Shown in pieces: positions 21,569 through 32,807 of a DNA stretch of 64,000 nucleotides. Numbering within the stretch: the stretch's first letter is position 1; each line of letters starts with the position of its first letter. Origin of the DNA: Filosporella fistucella (lineage: Eukaryota > Ascomycota > Leotiomycetes > Helotiales). The stretch is taken from the NCBI GenBank assembly GCA_030077755.1, contig JAQJZZ010000010.1:4340001-4404000 (forward strand), written 5' to 3'. The notes under the pieces are model-generated. The model ran no database searches. It was not told the origin of the DNA and was given only the letters and a program-made list of their open reading frames with translations. Position numbers and translations under genes: made by a program.

Positions 21569-21960
21569 TTCAGATCGACTTGTTAGAGGAGATGCCGGGA
21601 GCGGCCTACTGCCTGTGGTACTGTGTCGGAGGGGAGGACGGAAGAGAAATAGAGCGAGAGGGGGGTGGATAAGTACGAGTAGTTCAGAGGAGTGACTGAG
21701 GATGAGAGAAGAGAAGGAGGTATGGACGAAGAAATATGATACCTAGCCATGGTAAGCCCGTTAAGAATCCTGAGAAGCCGTTTCTGAATGGACAACCGAC
21801 ATTGCTCTTTTGTTTTCGGTGTTGATTCAACGAGGGTCGTACCGGTATGACCCACTAGCTGAATGAGGGTTAGAGCAGCGCGAGATTTTGGCAAATCGGC
21901 TATGGAAAACAGCGACAAAATCAGTTAAAAGCAATAGCTAGTTTGCTGTTCGCTTATCAA
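21569..21960. other. Region upstream of the recombinase relic
   Basis: Ordinary base composition, with a minus-strand ORF at 21583-21918 that shows no family motif. It is probably the former 5' region of the relic. AT-rich DNA starts near 21960. Confidence 0.3.
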
Positions 21961-22289
21961 ATAGAGTAATAAAATTAATATTATATTAATAATTAAAATT
22001 TTATAATATTACTTTATATTTTATATTTTTATAAAGCTTAATTTATTTTAAGAAAAGCTTTAAATAAATATTAAACCTTAAAACGCTTTATATTATATTT
22101 TAAGGACTTAATATAATAATAAGGATTTCTAAGGAATTATATTAAATATAAATGCTTTTAATATATTATTAATCAAATAAGCTTAAATATAAGATGTATT
22201 AACAAAAATATCCTTAATTAAATATTAATAAGAATTATTATATTTTATATTATTTTTGTTAATATTGTATTTTTATTATATTTTAATAA

Positions 22290-23750
22290 TATGTTAGATT
22301 TATAATTATTAAATTTTTTAAAAAAAGATTTAAAAAAAGGAAAAAACTTTTTTAAGAAAAGATTTCTTATAATTTAACCGTAATAAGTTATTATAGGATT
22401 ATATATAAGCTTATTAATATTATTATTACTTATATTATAAGTTATAGCTTCCTATTATGGCTTAGCGTCTTTATATAAATAATTTTAGGTTTTTAGATTT
22501 TTGGAAAGTTTTAATAACTTTGGATTTTTAATTAATTAATTAAATTAACGTAATATATTACGCGTTCTTATATGTGATTATTAATATTAATAGTGGATTT
22601 CTAATCAATAAAATTTATTAAAATTAATTATTTAAATATTTAAATTGAGTTAATTCCTATATTTAAGAATAAAGTAAAAAGTCAAGTAAAAAATATACTT
22701 ATTATTATTACTCCTTATTAATAAGTCTCATAGCTTAAGCGATACTTTTACCTTCCTTTAATATATATATATAATAAAGGTTTACCCCTTATTTTATATT
22801 TTATATCTTATAAAAAGACAATAATAATTTAAATTAAAATAAGCTTTTAACTTTCAATTTTTGAATAAAATTTATTATATTATTTAAAATAAAATATTAA
22901 TAATATTTTATTTATAAAATTAAATAAAAAATTAATAAGTTTATATATAATAATTTAAATATAAAGATTAATTAGATTTTATTATTTTATATTAATTATA
23001 ATTAAATAATTAAATAATTAAAAATATATAAAAATTTTAATTTAATTATATATTTAATAAAATTACTTTTTATAAATAATTAATTAAATTAAATATAATA
23101 TAATAATATTTTTATAAGCTTATATTAAAATCAAATATATAATTAAGAAAAAGTTTAAAAAGCTTTAATATAAAAATCTTAATAATTATTAAATAATAAT
23201 AATAAATAAAGAGTATTATATTATTTATATATATATATTAAAGGAGGGTAAAAGTATCGCTTAAGCTATAAGGCTTATTAATAAGGAGTAATAATAATAA
23301 GTATATTTTTTACTTGACTTTTTTTACTTTTCTTAAATATAGGAATTAACTCGATTTAAATATTTAAATAATTAATTCTAGTAAATTCTATTAATTAGAA
23401 ATCCATTATTAATATTAATAATATTATAAGCTATGTGATATTATTAATTAATAATTACATATAAGAACGCGTAATATATTACGTCAATTTAATTAATTAA
23501 TTAGAAATCTAAAGTTATTAAAACTTTTTAAAAGTCCAAAAACCTTAAATTATTTATATAAAGACGCTAAGCCATAATAAGAAGCTATAACTTATAATAT
23601 AAGTAATTATAATATTAATAAGCTTATATATAATCCTATAATAACTTATTACAATTCAATTATGAGAAATCTTTTCTTAAAAAAGTTTTCTCCTTTTTTT
23701 TTAAAAAAAAAAGAAATTTTTAAAAAATTTAATAATTATAAATCTAATAC
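22290..23750. repeat. Large AT-rich inverted repeat (arms about 450-500 bp)
   Basis: The left arm (about 22290-22770) and right arm (about 23222-23750) are reverse complements with scattered transitions. Examples: cgcgttcttatatgtgatta near 22561 pairs with taattacatataagaacgcg near 23450. The sequence aagtaaaaaatatacttatt near 22685 pairs with aataagtatattttttactt near 23296. The spacer (about 22771-23221) is almost pure A/T. No coding sequence is readable. It may be two inverted copies of one short repeat or the termini of a lost element. The surrounding 21960-24116 is otherwise featureless AT-rich DNA. Confidence 0.8.
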
Positions 23751-24116
23751 TTTTATTATTTAATAATTAATATTAATAATTTTTATAAATATATATATTA
23801 AATCTTTAATTAAAATTATTTAAGAAAAATTATTATATATAATATCTTTATTTTAAATAAAAAAATTTAATAATTAACTTTTTTAAAAGAATATTTAATT
23901 ATAACAATATTTTTAATAATTTTAATATATTATTTAAATTTTATTAATATATAAATTTTATTAATAAGTAAAATTTTAATAATATATAAAATTTTATTTA
24001 ATAAAATTTTAACGTTTAATTAATTAATAATTTTAAATTTAATATTATAGTTTATATATTTTTTAATTATAACTTTGTATACTTTAAATACTTTAAATAT
24101 AATTATTATTTTATTA

Positions 24117-26867
24117 TTATTTACGCAATACTTGTTCTACCCAATTTGCTTGAATAGGGCTTACTTTTCTTGCATAACTCTTTGTTGTAAAAACATGATC
24201 AAGAAACATAATTCCTTCAAGTTTCCTCTGGCCATACAAAACACTACTTGGATGTATTGTAATAGGAGTCCTCCCATGGGTAGTTACAAACACCCCATTT
24301 GAACCGAGCAATGCAGTCTTTGTTGCAAATGCCACCAAGAATGTCTTTAGTAGCATTTCAGCGCGATCAGATGACATGAAAGACAATGGTTGTGGATCTG
24401 AGGGAGGTGTTTCAACTAACATCCTCTGGCTAATGCACATTTGACGCAATTGCTTCCGTATCTGCATTGCCATCTTCATTGCCCGCGCTGATATTAGACG
24501 ACGACGACACCATTCACTGCGATCAGTGGCTTCTGCAGCATAATGTTGCATAGCAGTGAGGTATGCGAGAATATCGCCACCTCTCCCAGGAACACCTTCC
24601 GGCCCCTGTATATCCTTTCTGTTCTCCTCCAATGATTCCTGTTCCTCGTCAGACTTTGCTTGGTTGAAAATCTCAGAATCAGTAGTCAAGCAGGATATGA
24701 CATCAATTGAGTCTAGCAAAAGTTCGGACCCAACTTCTGCGGCTGCTACTAGAACACGCCCGTAAGAAGCTGGCAGAGGGAAAGAAGCCATTCTTGTTCC
24801 AGCATTAGTCAGGTTGCCATTGTCATTGAGGGCATCGATTGAATGGAGATGAAGGAGAGCCTTGAGTATTGCGGAATAATCTGGCGAATCCATTAAAGGA
24901 AAGGCCGCGACGTCTGTGATCCCTCGAGCTTTCATTTTGAGAACAGCTTCAACCACATCGCAACGGAGTATTTCTGGCATTTCGTCCTGCTGAAGCTCAA
25001 GATAATCCTTCTCAGTGTACATTCTGAAGCATTTTCCCTCCGCTTCACGGCCGGCGCGACCAGCTCGCTGAATTGCAGAGACTTTAGAGATGGGTTTTAC
25101 CAACAAGGACTCCATTCCCAACCGTGAACGATACTTCTTCACTTTGGACTTGCCACAGTCGATGACATACCGGACACCCGAGACAGTGACCGATGTCTCA
25201 GCTATATTGGTAGCAAGGACGATCTTACGAGTGAATGGTGTTTTGATACGCTCGAAAGCATCTTGCTGTGCTTGCGCAGAAAGAGCACCATATAATGGCA
25301 TCACCTTCATCTTCGGTAAGGTCTTGACAAGCTTTTCGGCATGACTCTCCAGCTCCGTCTTGAGAGTGTCGATCTCATCCTGACCGGTGAGAAAGACTAG
25401 GATATCGCCAGGTAGGGGTTCCTTGATATGAACCAGTAGCGTTGTTTGAAGCACCGTACGCAAATAGTCGACTGGTGGACTTGCCTGGTAAATTATCTCG
25501 ACATTGAACTGCCTACCCTGTACATACTGCACGGCTACTCCGCTTTGGACAGCAGACGCAGTAGAGGTTTTAATTATGCCTAGACCTGTAGACTCTAGGT
25601 CCTTGTGTGTCGGCATTTTTTTGGTAAGTCGTTCAGGGGGAGAGTCCATTCCCCCCGGGGGTGGGTTATGGAGGTGTCTATTCTTGTATAGTTTCTTGGG
25701 GTCACTGATTCCATTCCACGAATCTCCCAGAGATAGCACGGACTCATCCGACTCTACATCATTATTATTATTGGGTTGCAACAGGTGTGGAGCAAGAATC
25801 CTGCCGTGATTTTTACCTGGCTTGTATTGAGTTACTGCTCTTGGTCGAGCAAAGAACGCCTCGATGCCTCCCAAGTCGAAGGTGGCACTCATCACCACCA
25901 CCTTAAGTGGAACACCTCCCCGACCAATTTTGTCGCCATGGACAATCATCCGAAGGAATCCAGCAATGAGATCCACATCCATGCTCCTTTCGTGTATCTC
26001 ATCGACAATGACAGCACTGTATTTCCGAAGATTCGGGTCGTGCAACATCTCTTGAAGTAACATTCCTTCGGTCAAAAACTTGATCCTCGCCCCGATAGGT
26101 AAAATCGACTCAAATCGAACCGAGTAACCAACTTCTCCCCTCGTACCCTTCGCAAGAGGTTGGCCCATCTCTCGAGCAACTCGACTCGCCAGTGTTATGG
26201 CAGCAACGCGCCGAGGTTGCGTGATTGCAATCATCCCTCCAACCCAAACGTTATCTGAAGCTCCTTCCTGCGATTCAATTCGGACCTTTTGTTTCTTACA
26301 CCATGGTTCCTCATAAAGGAATTGTGGTACTTGCGTACTCTTTCCCGAGCCAGTCTCGCCATTAAGCAGTAGAACATCATTTTCTCTCAAGGCCTCACAG
26401 ATGTCTTCTCGTTTCGGCCATATGGGTAGAGCTTTGCGAGCTTTCTCTAGCTGTAATGCATCCTTGTGACGTGACCCATTTCTCGGTCGATCATAGAGTG
26501 ACATAGCTTTCTTCTTCGAAACGGCCTCGTGGGCCTTGTCAATATCGTCGACAGGTCTTTTGGTGCCAGCCATCAGCGCTTTTCCGCCAAGTACATCGCC
26601 AGCAAACTGTGTGGTGGTATTCGACCGATTATGCTCGTTCTTGTGAAGTTTCGACTTGATTCGTTCCGCCGAATCGCGATGTTGGTGTGCTTGTTTGGGG
26701 CCGCTAGGTAAGGGTGATGAGCTTCTGTCACACTGACGCTTTCCACTTCCACGATACAATACGTTTGGAGACTCTTGTAGAGCTGCAATGATATCATGTC
26801 TATCTCCATTTTGTAGTACCGGAGCCGAAGTTTCTTCCTTAAACTTGGTGTGTATTTTCTCAGGCAT
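24117..26867 (-). CDS. DHR2: DEAH-box RNA helicase, Dhr2-like
   Basis: Intron-free ORF of 916 residues. Helicase motifs, by counting: GETGSGKS (about 169-176), DEIH (about 289-292), SAT (about 327-329), LATNIAETSVT (about 551-561) and QRAGRAGR (about 600-607). An HA2-type region and an OB-fold-like end follow, as in DEAH/RHA helicases. The overall pattern resembles yeast Dhr2, a nucleolar helicase needed for 18S rRNA processing. The DHX33/DHX8 groups are alternatives. The first 140 residues are basic and low complexity. An insertion of about 110 residues (about 345-455) separates motifs III and IV. The stop codon lies at the edge of the AT-rich block, so any 3' UTR lies in RIP-affected DNA. 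Confidence 0.85.
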   Translation of the reverse strand: MPEKIHTKFKEETSAPVLQNGDRHDIIAALQESPNVLYRGSGKRQCDRSSSPLPSGPKQAHQHRDSAERIKSKLHKNEHNRSNTTTQFAGDVLGGKALMAGTKRPVDDIDKAHEAVSKKKAMSLYDRPRNGSRHKDALQLEKARKALPIWPKREDICEALRENDVLLLNGETGSGKSTQVPQFLYEEPWCKKQKVRIESQEGASDNVWVGGMIAITQPRRVAAITLASRVAREMGQPLAKGTRGEVGYSVRFESILPIGARIKFLTEGMLLQEMLHDPNLRKYSAVIVDEIHERSMDVDLIAGFLRMIVHGDKIGRGGVPLKVVVMSATFDLGGIEAFFARPRAVTQYKPGKNHGRILAPHLLQPNNNNDVESDESVLSLGDSWNGISDPKKLYKNRHLHNPPPGGMDSPPERLTKKMPTHKDLESTGLGIIKTSTASAVQSGVAVQYVQGRQFNVEIIYQASPPVDYLRTVLQTTLLVHIKEPLPGDILVFLTGQDEIDTLKTELESHAEKLVKTLPKMKVMPLYGALSAQAQQDAFERIKTPFTRKIVLATNIAETSVTVSGVRYVIDCGKSKVKKYRSRLGMESLLVKPISKVSAIQRAGRAGREAEGKCFRMYTEKDYLELQQDEMPEILRCDVVEAVLKMKARGITDVAAFPLMDSPDYSAILKALLHLHSIDALNDNGNLTNAGTRMASFPLPASYGRVLVAAAEVGSELLLDSIDVISCLTTDSEIFNQAKSDEEQESLEENRKDIQGPEGVPGRGGDILAYLTAMQHYAAEATDRSEWCRRRLISARAMKMAMQIRKQLRQMCISQRMLVETPPSDPQPLSFMSSDRAEMLLKTFLVAFATKTALLGSNGVFVTTHGRTPITIHPSSVLYGQRKLEGIMFLDHVFTTKSYARKVSPIQANWVEQVLRK

Positions 26868-28021
26868 GTTGTATTTCCATCGAGAGGGGTCAAATAGAGA
26901 AGGTCAAATCGAGGCAAAACCGGCAATTTGGGTATTGGGGCAGAAATGGCCGACAAGTACGTGGCTAAGCCGAGCGGAGGTAGACTCAAAGATAAGATTT
27001 GGGCAACTGCAGTGAGTTCGTATGAAGGTGAAATATAGATGAAGAATGATTGAACCTTCAGTTCAAATAAAATATTAAACAAACTAATACTGCCGCCGGT
27101 TAGGGTGGGTCTAGACTAGACTAGGCCATAGTACTTACCTGAGAGCCCTCCGTAGGCTTGGTGCTGCTCACCGCCCGGGCTAGTACTTGTACTGGCTTGA
27201 GACTGGTATTCTTGTATTTGTACCTAGATAGGTAAAATTACCTACCCTCCTAGCCCTCCTCGCCCTCCTTTCCTTTCCCCGCAGTCCCCGCTCCTAGGTT
27301 GGTAAGGTACCTAGGTATTGGGTACTTGGTATGATAAGCCGGGATAAGGTACCTAAGACACCTGAACCATCGAGTGATTGAGCAACGGCACTTCCAGGTT
27401 CGTTCCATACAGCTTGTAGCCGAGAGTGAGATGCCTGTTCATCTAGCTCGTCTGATACTGTCAGGTACCCAGTACTTACCTAAGTATACTACTTTATGTA
27501 CTTGTACATGTCAAGTACAAGTATTAGTATTAGTAACTCCTACCTACATACTGCTAGCCTTTCTGGCGGGGCAAGCAGGTAAGGTATAGCCGGGGCCAGA
27601 GTCGATAGGCACTATTACTGCACATCACAGTAACAGAAACGCAGTTGGTTGCGAGGAACATCAAGCACGCAATCGCAGACCATCATGACCCAATGTCATT
27701 TTGCTCCACATCGAGTAATATCAACAATGCTACATTTCAATGCCTGCCTACCTAGTTTGGTAGGTTCCTAGGTACTATACTCCCCTTTACGGCTGAATCT
27801 AACTCATGTGTATACAGCTAGTAGCCATATTATTTATTATTTCCAGGTTAGCTTGAAATCTACCAACCTACCTACCCCTCTGTGTTCTTCTTCTTGGGCT
27901 TCCCTCCGTAACCCCATCCTTTCCTGTCCATTTTATCCCTCTCTTTTCGCTGGGCTATCCTCATTCTTCTCTTTCTGTTCATCACGGCTTTCTCCAGATC
28001 ATCCATCCAAACGCAGATACA
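26868..28021. promoter_or_regulatory. Divergent intergenic region DHR2 / dioxygenase
   Basis: Shared upstream region of two divergent genes. It carries several CCTAGG-centred motifs (taaggtacctaggtattggg near 27304, ttcctaggtac near 27766) and many ACCT/AGGT stretches. A pyrimidine-rich leader precedes the ATG at 28022. I see no gene in it. Confidence 0.5.
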
Positions 28022-29338
28022 ATGGCACCTTCGCTCCTAGAGAATACGCCAAATTCCACACACCATGTTCCTGACGCAACTCAAAAGTCAGTTGACATCA
28101 AATTATTTCCTGATGGAATCAAGACCTCTGGCCAGCATCCACCAGTGCTAGATCTCATCGAGCCATACTCCAAATTCCCGAAACAAATCACCGGAGAGAC
28201 CGTCTGGAAAGCAGAGACCTACACGAACAATCCCGAGAGATGGATTCATGTATTCAGTGCCGATGAGGTTGCCGAGCTTAGCACCGCAGCAGACAAATTC
28301 CTGGCCGAGAAGAGGCCATTGACGGGAATTTCAAAGGTAAAGACAAGATTTTCCACCGAGACAACATGATTTTGGCTCACATGTATGATTGCTTGAAGGA
28401 CAACTTTCGGCTATCGAAATTGGCAGCCCTTCTAGCCTCCATAAGATCAGAGATATTGAACGGAAAGGGGTTTGTCCTCTTCAAAGGGTTTCCAGTTGAG
28501 GCGTGGGGCAACTCCAAATCGGCTGTAGCATACATGGGGTTGGGCACATACCTGGGCTATTTTGTCAGCCAAAACGGGAGAGGCCATGTCCTTGGACATG
28601 TGAAAGATCTTGGGGAGGATCCGACACAGATTGACAAGGTGCGTATCTATAGAACCAATGCCAGGTAAGTAACCTGTCCTATTACATCGTTACCGGAACT
28701 CATCTACACCTAGGCAATTCTTCCACGCCGACGATTCCGACATTGTTGGGCTCCTGTGCATTGCTCGAGCCTTGGAAGGAGGAGAATCTGATATTGTATC
28801 CTCTCATCACGTCTGGAATACCCTGCAAAGAGAACGCCCTGATGTAGCGGAAATTTTGACACAGCCGATCTGGTACTTTGATCGAAAAGGTGAGGTTAGT
28901 GTTGGGGAGGAGCCTTACATCCGCACGTCCGTGTTCTATCTCGAGAAAGGACCAAATGGAAGAGTCTATTCAAAATGGGATCCTTACTATGTAAAGTCGC
29001 TTGATCGCTTTATGGAGGCAGGCATTATACCTAAGATGTCACCCGAGCAAGTCGAAGCCTCACGGGTCTTGGAGGAAACTTGCCATCGTTTGAGACTTCA
29101 TATGGTTTTAGAGGTCGGGGATATTCAATTTCTGAGTAATGAGCATGTACTTCACGCACGAACTGAGTACAAGGACCATGCCCCACCAGCGCCGAGAAGA
29201 CATTTGATGAGGCTCTGGCTCGCAACACCAGAGGCAGAGGGAGGTTGGAAATTACCATTTCACGACTCTGCTGAGAAGAAACGTGGCGGGATCCAGGTGA
29301 ATAATCAGCCACCGGTCTGTCCTCTCGACGCCGAGTAG
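28022..29338 (+). CDS. TauD/TfdA-type 2-oxoglutarate dioxygenase
   Basis: Three exons, 28022-28336, 28399-28664 and 28714-29338, give 401 residues. Both introns are GT-AG (62 and 49 nt) and join in frame. The enzyme family uses iron(II) and 2-oxoglutarate to hydroxylate small acids such as taurine or related sulfonates. The fold marker is HADDSD, with His198 and Asp200 as the first two iron ligands. The distal His is in VLHART (about 341), and the 2-oxoglutarate-binding Arg lies in RRHLMRLW. There is no targeting signal, so a cytosolic enzyme is likely. The substrate cannot be told from sequence. Fungal relatives are often annotated as clavaminate synthase-like. The neighbours do not suggest a cluster. 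Confidence 0.85.
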
Positions 29339-29927
29339 GGATGGCTGGTTCACCTTCAGAGTATCTCGAGACTGAATGCCTCGTCTCGCTTTTGGTCAAA
29401 TGAAAGTTCTGCCGTGATTGAGTCCTGGCGCTTATACTAGCTGTTCCGGTCTCTCTTGAACATGGGATAGAACATTTGGCGTTGATCCGTGTCTGTTAAT
29501 CTAGACGAGAAACAAAGACTTAAGTATTTCATGTGCTACATAAAATTATGACGTTTCACGTTTGAACGGGAGTGAAAGACGCGAATAAATTTTTATGCCG
29601 CTCTTCAGCTTCTGACGCATTTCCAATGCGCCATGAATTTCCAAGTCCAAGCAGTGTATTAGCAGATGTGAGCTGCTAAGCGCAGTTATAAATCGTTGTC
29701 CGTCGGACAGCTCCAAATCATGTTATAGATGCATATGGGGTTGCGTTTCCCCATTTCTTCATGGCTAAGATCAGTTGCCATTTCCAGTCATTCCAGATAA
29801 TCATGCCTGTGTTTCAGTTGGAGGTTTTCAATATTCAATTACTAACCAGTCCAAGCGTTTTGACAGAACCTGGCGGGCAGATATGGAGATGGCATCAAAG
29901 TTTATTTCCCCGATGTCACTGTTTTGA
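29339..29927. other. Convergent intergenic region
   Basis: Lies between the 3' ends of the dioxygenase (+) and SDHAF3 (-). I see no gene or repeat. Confidence 0.4.
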
Positions 29928-30425
29928 TTAATCAGAATCCTTGCCTCCAAGTTGTTGTTTTTGTATAGCCTGCATGAGCTCATACATCTGACCCAATTGC
30001 TGATCTGCTCTGTGGTTAGTGGAATCGTATATCAAGTATTTGGATCGTCTAAAATGTACCACTCATCTTGTCTATTTTCCCAGGATCCATCTTCTCACCA
30101 ATCCAAGAATCACCCTCAATGTTCTGAGCATACATTTGCCACTCTGTCAAAAAGCCGACCTTGAGATGCAATTAGCATATTCCTGACGATTGCAATGGCA
30201 CCCAACAATATGAACCGGATTCTCCACGTTTCTATGCGACCTGAATTCGCTCTTGACATACTCGTCACCCAAGAGCCTCATATCCCGGGGTAGCTTGCGA
30301 TGTGATCGCAGTATTCTTCTGTACAAAGGGATTGGAGGTAATAAGGCTAGCGGGGCAGGCCGAAATCCTTTCCCAGACCCGACCATCGAGGGAGCTGCCA
30401 TCATCATCCGCGAAAAGGGCTTCAT
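29928..30425 (-). CDS. SDH7: Succinate dehydrogenase assembly factor 3 (Acn9/Sdh7)
   Basis: Proposed exons on the minus strand: 30425-30207, 30159-30060 and 30007-29928, encoding 132 residues. The LYR motif sits in [15 protein letters not shown]. It is followed by [18 protein letters not shown] and, across intron 1, by [14 protein letters not shown], the Acn9 signature. Acn9/SDHAF3 proteins act in the mitochondrial matrix to help mature the iron-sulfur subunit of complex II. The Met/Arg-rich start fits a presequence. Intron 1 is 47 nt with a TGCTAAT branch site but a weak GTTGGG donor. Intron 2 uses the second of two acceptor AGs (CAGAG) to keep frame. The ATG at 30425 is the first after an in-frame stop. 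Confidence 0.85.
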
Positions 30426-31254
30426 GGCTGCCACTGCCTCAGCAAATGAAGTGATGAGCCGGTGTTGTGCTTAATTATATTGTGCTGGGCTGGTATGAGA
30501 TGATACGGCGGAAATTTGTGGTTATAGTAATTGTAACCTCTGTGAGATGGTTCGAGAGGTATTAGGGTGACTAATTGAGATCAGTAGTGCAAGCCGACGT
30601 GAGGAAAATGAAGACGGACAAGCAATGGAGTCAACTCCGTGCCGATGCAGCGTATTGTGATGAAAACTGGCTTATGCTTGTATCATAAGCAGGTAGCTCC
30701 GGTAGGTACAGACTGGTATATCTTCACCTTAGAGTTGTGTATGAACTAGCTCATGTGTGAGTCGGGTTGGGTACAGCTTAATGTATTCACCTTACCCAGG
30801 TCGCCCGTCTACTTAATAAGCCACACCACAGTCCCTGGTCACGTCATGCTAACATGTTATTGTCAGCCTTGCAGCAAGTTAGACCTTGACTTTGGCTTGC
30901 TCTGCTCCGCTTAAACAGCCCAATATGGTATGGGATAAGTATCCCAAGAACCTGAACCCTAGGTATTCTTTCGTCTTAAATTCACTCGGTTGATCCCAAG
31001 ATTACAGCGAACGGAACCGTTGTCCTTAGATACCTAACTACCTACACGGTTCCTGGTGACTTAATCTTTTTACCCACAGTCAGGTTTCTACCTAGGTATT
31101 CCCACCACATCAAACAATATCCAGATCGATCAAAGATTCTCATGTGCACCGATTAATGGATGGATAGCTGGTCGGGATTCCACTAGCCTGCAATCAAAGT
31201 TCTTGACAATTCAATCTTGGATTCAAACCATCAATCATCCGCATACGATTATCA
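30426..31254. promoter_or_regulatory. Divergent intergenic region SDHAF3 / MTQ2
   Basis: Shared upstream region with several ACCTA/TAGGT motifs (ctacctaggtattccc near 31089). No gene seen. Confidence 0.45.
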
Positions 31255-32046
31255 ATGCTTCCAACGCCATCTACCTCGCACGTAGCCTTCGATAGGATCT
31301 ATGAGCCAGCTGAGGACTCATATCTCCTGCTCGATACGCTTTCCTCGGAGGTCGAAAAGATATTTTTGCAACAACGCTTCGCTTTGCAGTCTCAAGCACG
31401 CCGCCACCCGCACTTGCTCTCGTCGGCGCCCTCCTCCCTATCCCCATTGGTGGTTGAAATTGGCACAGGATCAGGTGTTATCCTCTCCTTCCTTCACGCA
31501 CATGCAGAAACCATCTTAGGCCGTTCTGATTCTCTCACCGTCGGTGTGGATATAAATAGATTTGCATGCATAGCTACTGAGCAGACTATCAAAATCGCAG
31601 AGGACCAACAGTTGTCCCAATCCAAATCACATGGATTTTACTTAGGAAATATCTTAGGGGATCTTTCATCACCTTTCAAACCTGGCATGGTAGACATTCT
31701 GATATTCAACCCTCCATATGTGCCTACATCCGAGCTGCCGGATCTGCCCCCAGATACCTTCACTATCCCGACAACCTATGATGACGACTCCCACCTGCTT
31801 GCTTTATCTTACGCAGGAGGTTTTGAAGGTATGGAGACTACGAAACGATTGTTGGCAAGCCTTCCTAGACTTTTAAGCGCCGGAAGAGGTTGCGCCTATA
31901 TCCTTCTCTGTGCTCAAAACCAGCCAGAAAAAGTGAAGGGCGAGGTCAAAAGTTGGGGAAATGGATGGGATGTAGAAACAGTAGGGACCAGCGGAAAGCG
32001 TGCGGGATGGGAACGACTACAGGTTATCAGAGTATGGCGGAAATGA
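31255..32046 (+). CDS. MTQ2: eRF1 glutamine methyltransferase, HemK/Mtq2 type
   Basis: Intron-free, 263 residues. The N-terminal PAEDSYLLLD, the AdoMet-binding EIGTGSG (about 68-74) and the catalytic NPPYVPT (about 152-158) define the HemK2/N6AMT1/Mtq2 group. The NPPY loop holds the glutamine amide for methylation. Mtq2 methylates the GGQ glutamine of release factor eRF1, normally together with the small partner Trm112, which is not in this window. The length fits the family. The 3' end faces SmD1 with 227 bp between the stops. Confidence 0.92.
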   Translation: MLPTPSTSHVAFDRIYEPAEDSYLLLDTLSSEVEKIFLQQRFALQSQARRHPHLLSSAPSSLSPLVVEIGTGSGVILSFLHAHAETILGRSDSLTVGVDINRFACIATEQTIKIAEDQQLSQSKSHGFYLGNILGDLSSPFKPGMVDILIFNPPYVPTSELPDLPPDTFTIPTTYDDDSHLLALSYAGGFEGMETTKRLLASLPRLLSAGRGCAYILLCAQNQPEKVKGEVKSWGNGWDVETVGTSGKRAGWERLQVIRVWRK

Positions 32047-32273
32047 CTATGAAAAGGCGCGAACGCGAAGAACTGAGATTGGTTTTGTTCCTCAAGATCA
32101 TTCGTTGATCGCGGATTGCCGCATGTGTATTTTCAGATCCACAAACGCCAGTAAACCCACAAGCCATCCATCCGTAATTTTCAACCCCAAGATCCCCTTG
32201 GTCTGAACACTGGAGTGTCCGCCAAGGAGCTGCGAGGCTTAATTGAGACCAACACCACTTGCGTGAACATGAT

Positions 32274-32807
32274 CTAGAAACCTCTTCCTCCACCCCGACC
32301 GCGTCCGCCTCTGAAACCCCCTCGTCCTCTTGGTCCTCCACGTCCTCTTCCACCTCGTACGACTCCCCTATCTGCAACTTCTTTCCTTGCCTTGTTTTTG
32401 GGTTTCGGGGCATCGTCAATCAACAAGGTGTCGAGGGGGAGGGAGTCGGGCAGGATATAGTATCTGATGGTCGAACCACGAAGATTGATGGTGTCCAAGG
32501 AGATTGGGTCGCGTCCTCGTTGTGTCATTTTGACTGTGCGCAGTGCCGTGTTCATCTGCGGAGAAACTGAAGTAATTGTGCCATGGATGATAGTGCCTAT
32601 GAATCAATCAGAGCTGCTATATATGTGACATAGGGGTGACATACCATTTTTAAGTTCAATCGTGACAGTCTCATTTGCGCACTTCATCAAGAACCTACCC
32701 AGGAGTCGACAGTCAGCCTAGAGCTTGCCGCGGGAGCCTTTTGTGATAGAGCTCAGCGAGTGCCATATGCAGGCAGGATACCGGGGAACTTACCTGACAA
32801 GCTTCAT
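32274..32807 (-). CDS. SMD1: Small nuclear ribonucleoprotein Sm D1
   Basis: Three exons on the minus strand: 32807-32794 (14 nt, MKLV and part of Arg), 32694-32645 and 32596-32274. Both introns are GT-AG and keep frame, giving 128 residues. The Sm fold is complete: [18 protein letters not shown] (Sm1) and [15 protein letters not shown] (Sm2). The C-terminus is a Gly/Arg repeat tail typical of SmD1 and a usual target of arginine methylation. SmD1 is part of the heptameric Sm ring on U1, U2, U4 and U5 snRNAs. The 99-nt first intron after a 14-nt coding exon is easily missed by gene finders. Confidence 0.95.

Noticed and set aside
32259..32570. Plus-strand ORF of 103 codons
   Set aside because: It is the antisense shadow of the SmD1 Gly/Arg tail; the minus strand encodes a complete SmD1.
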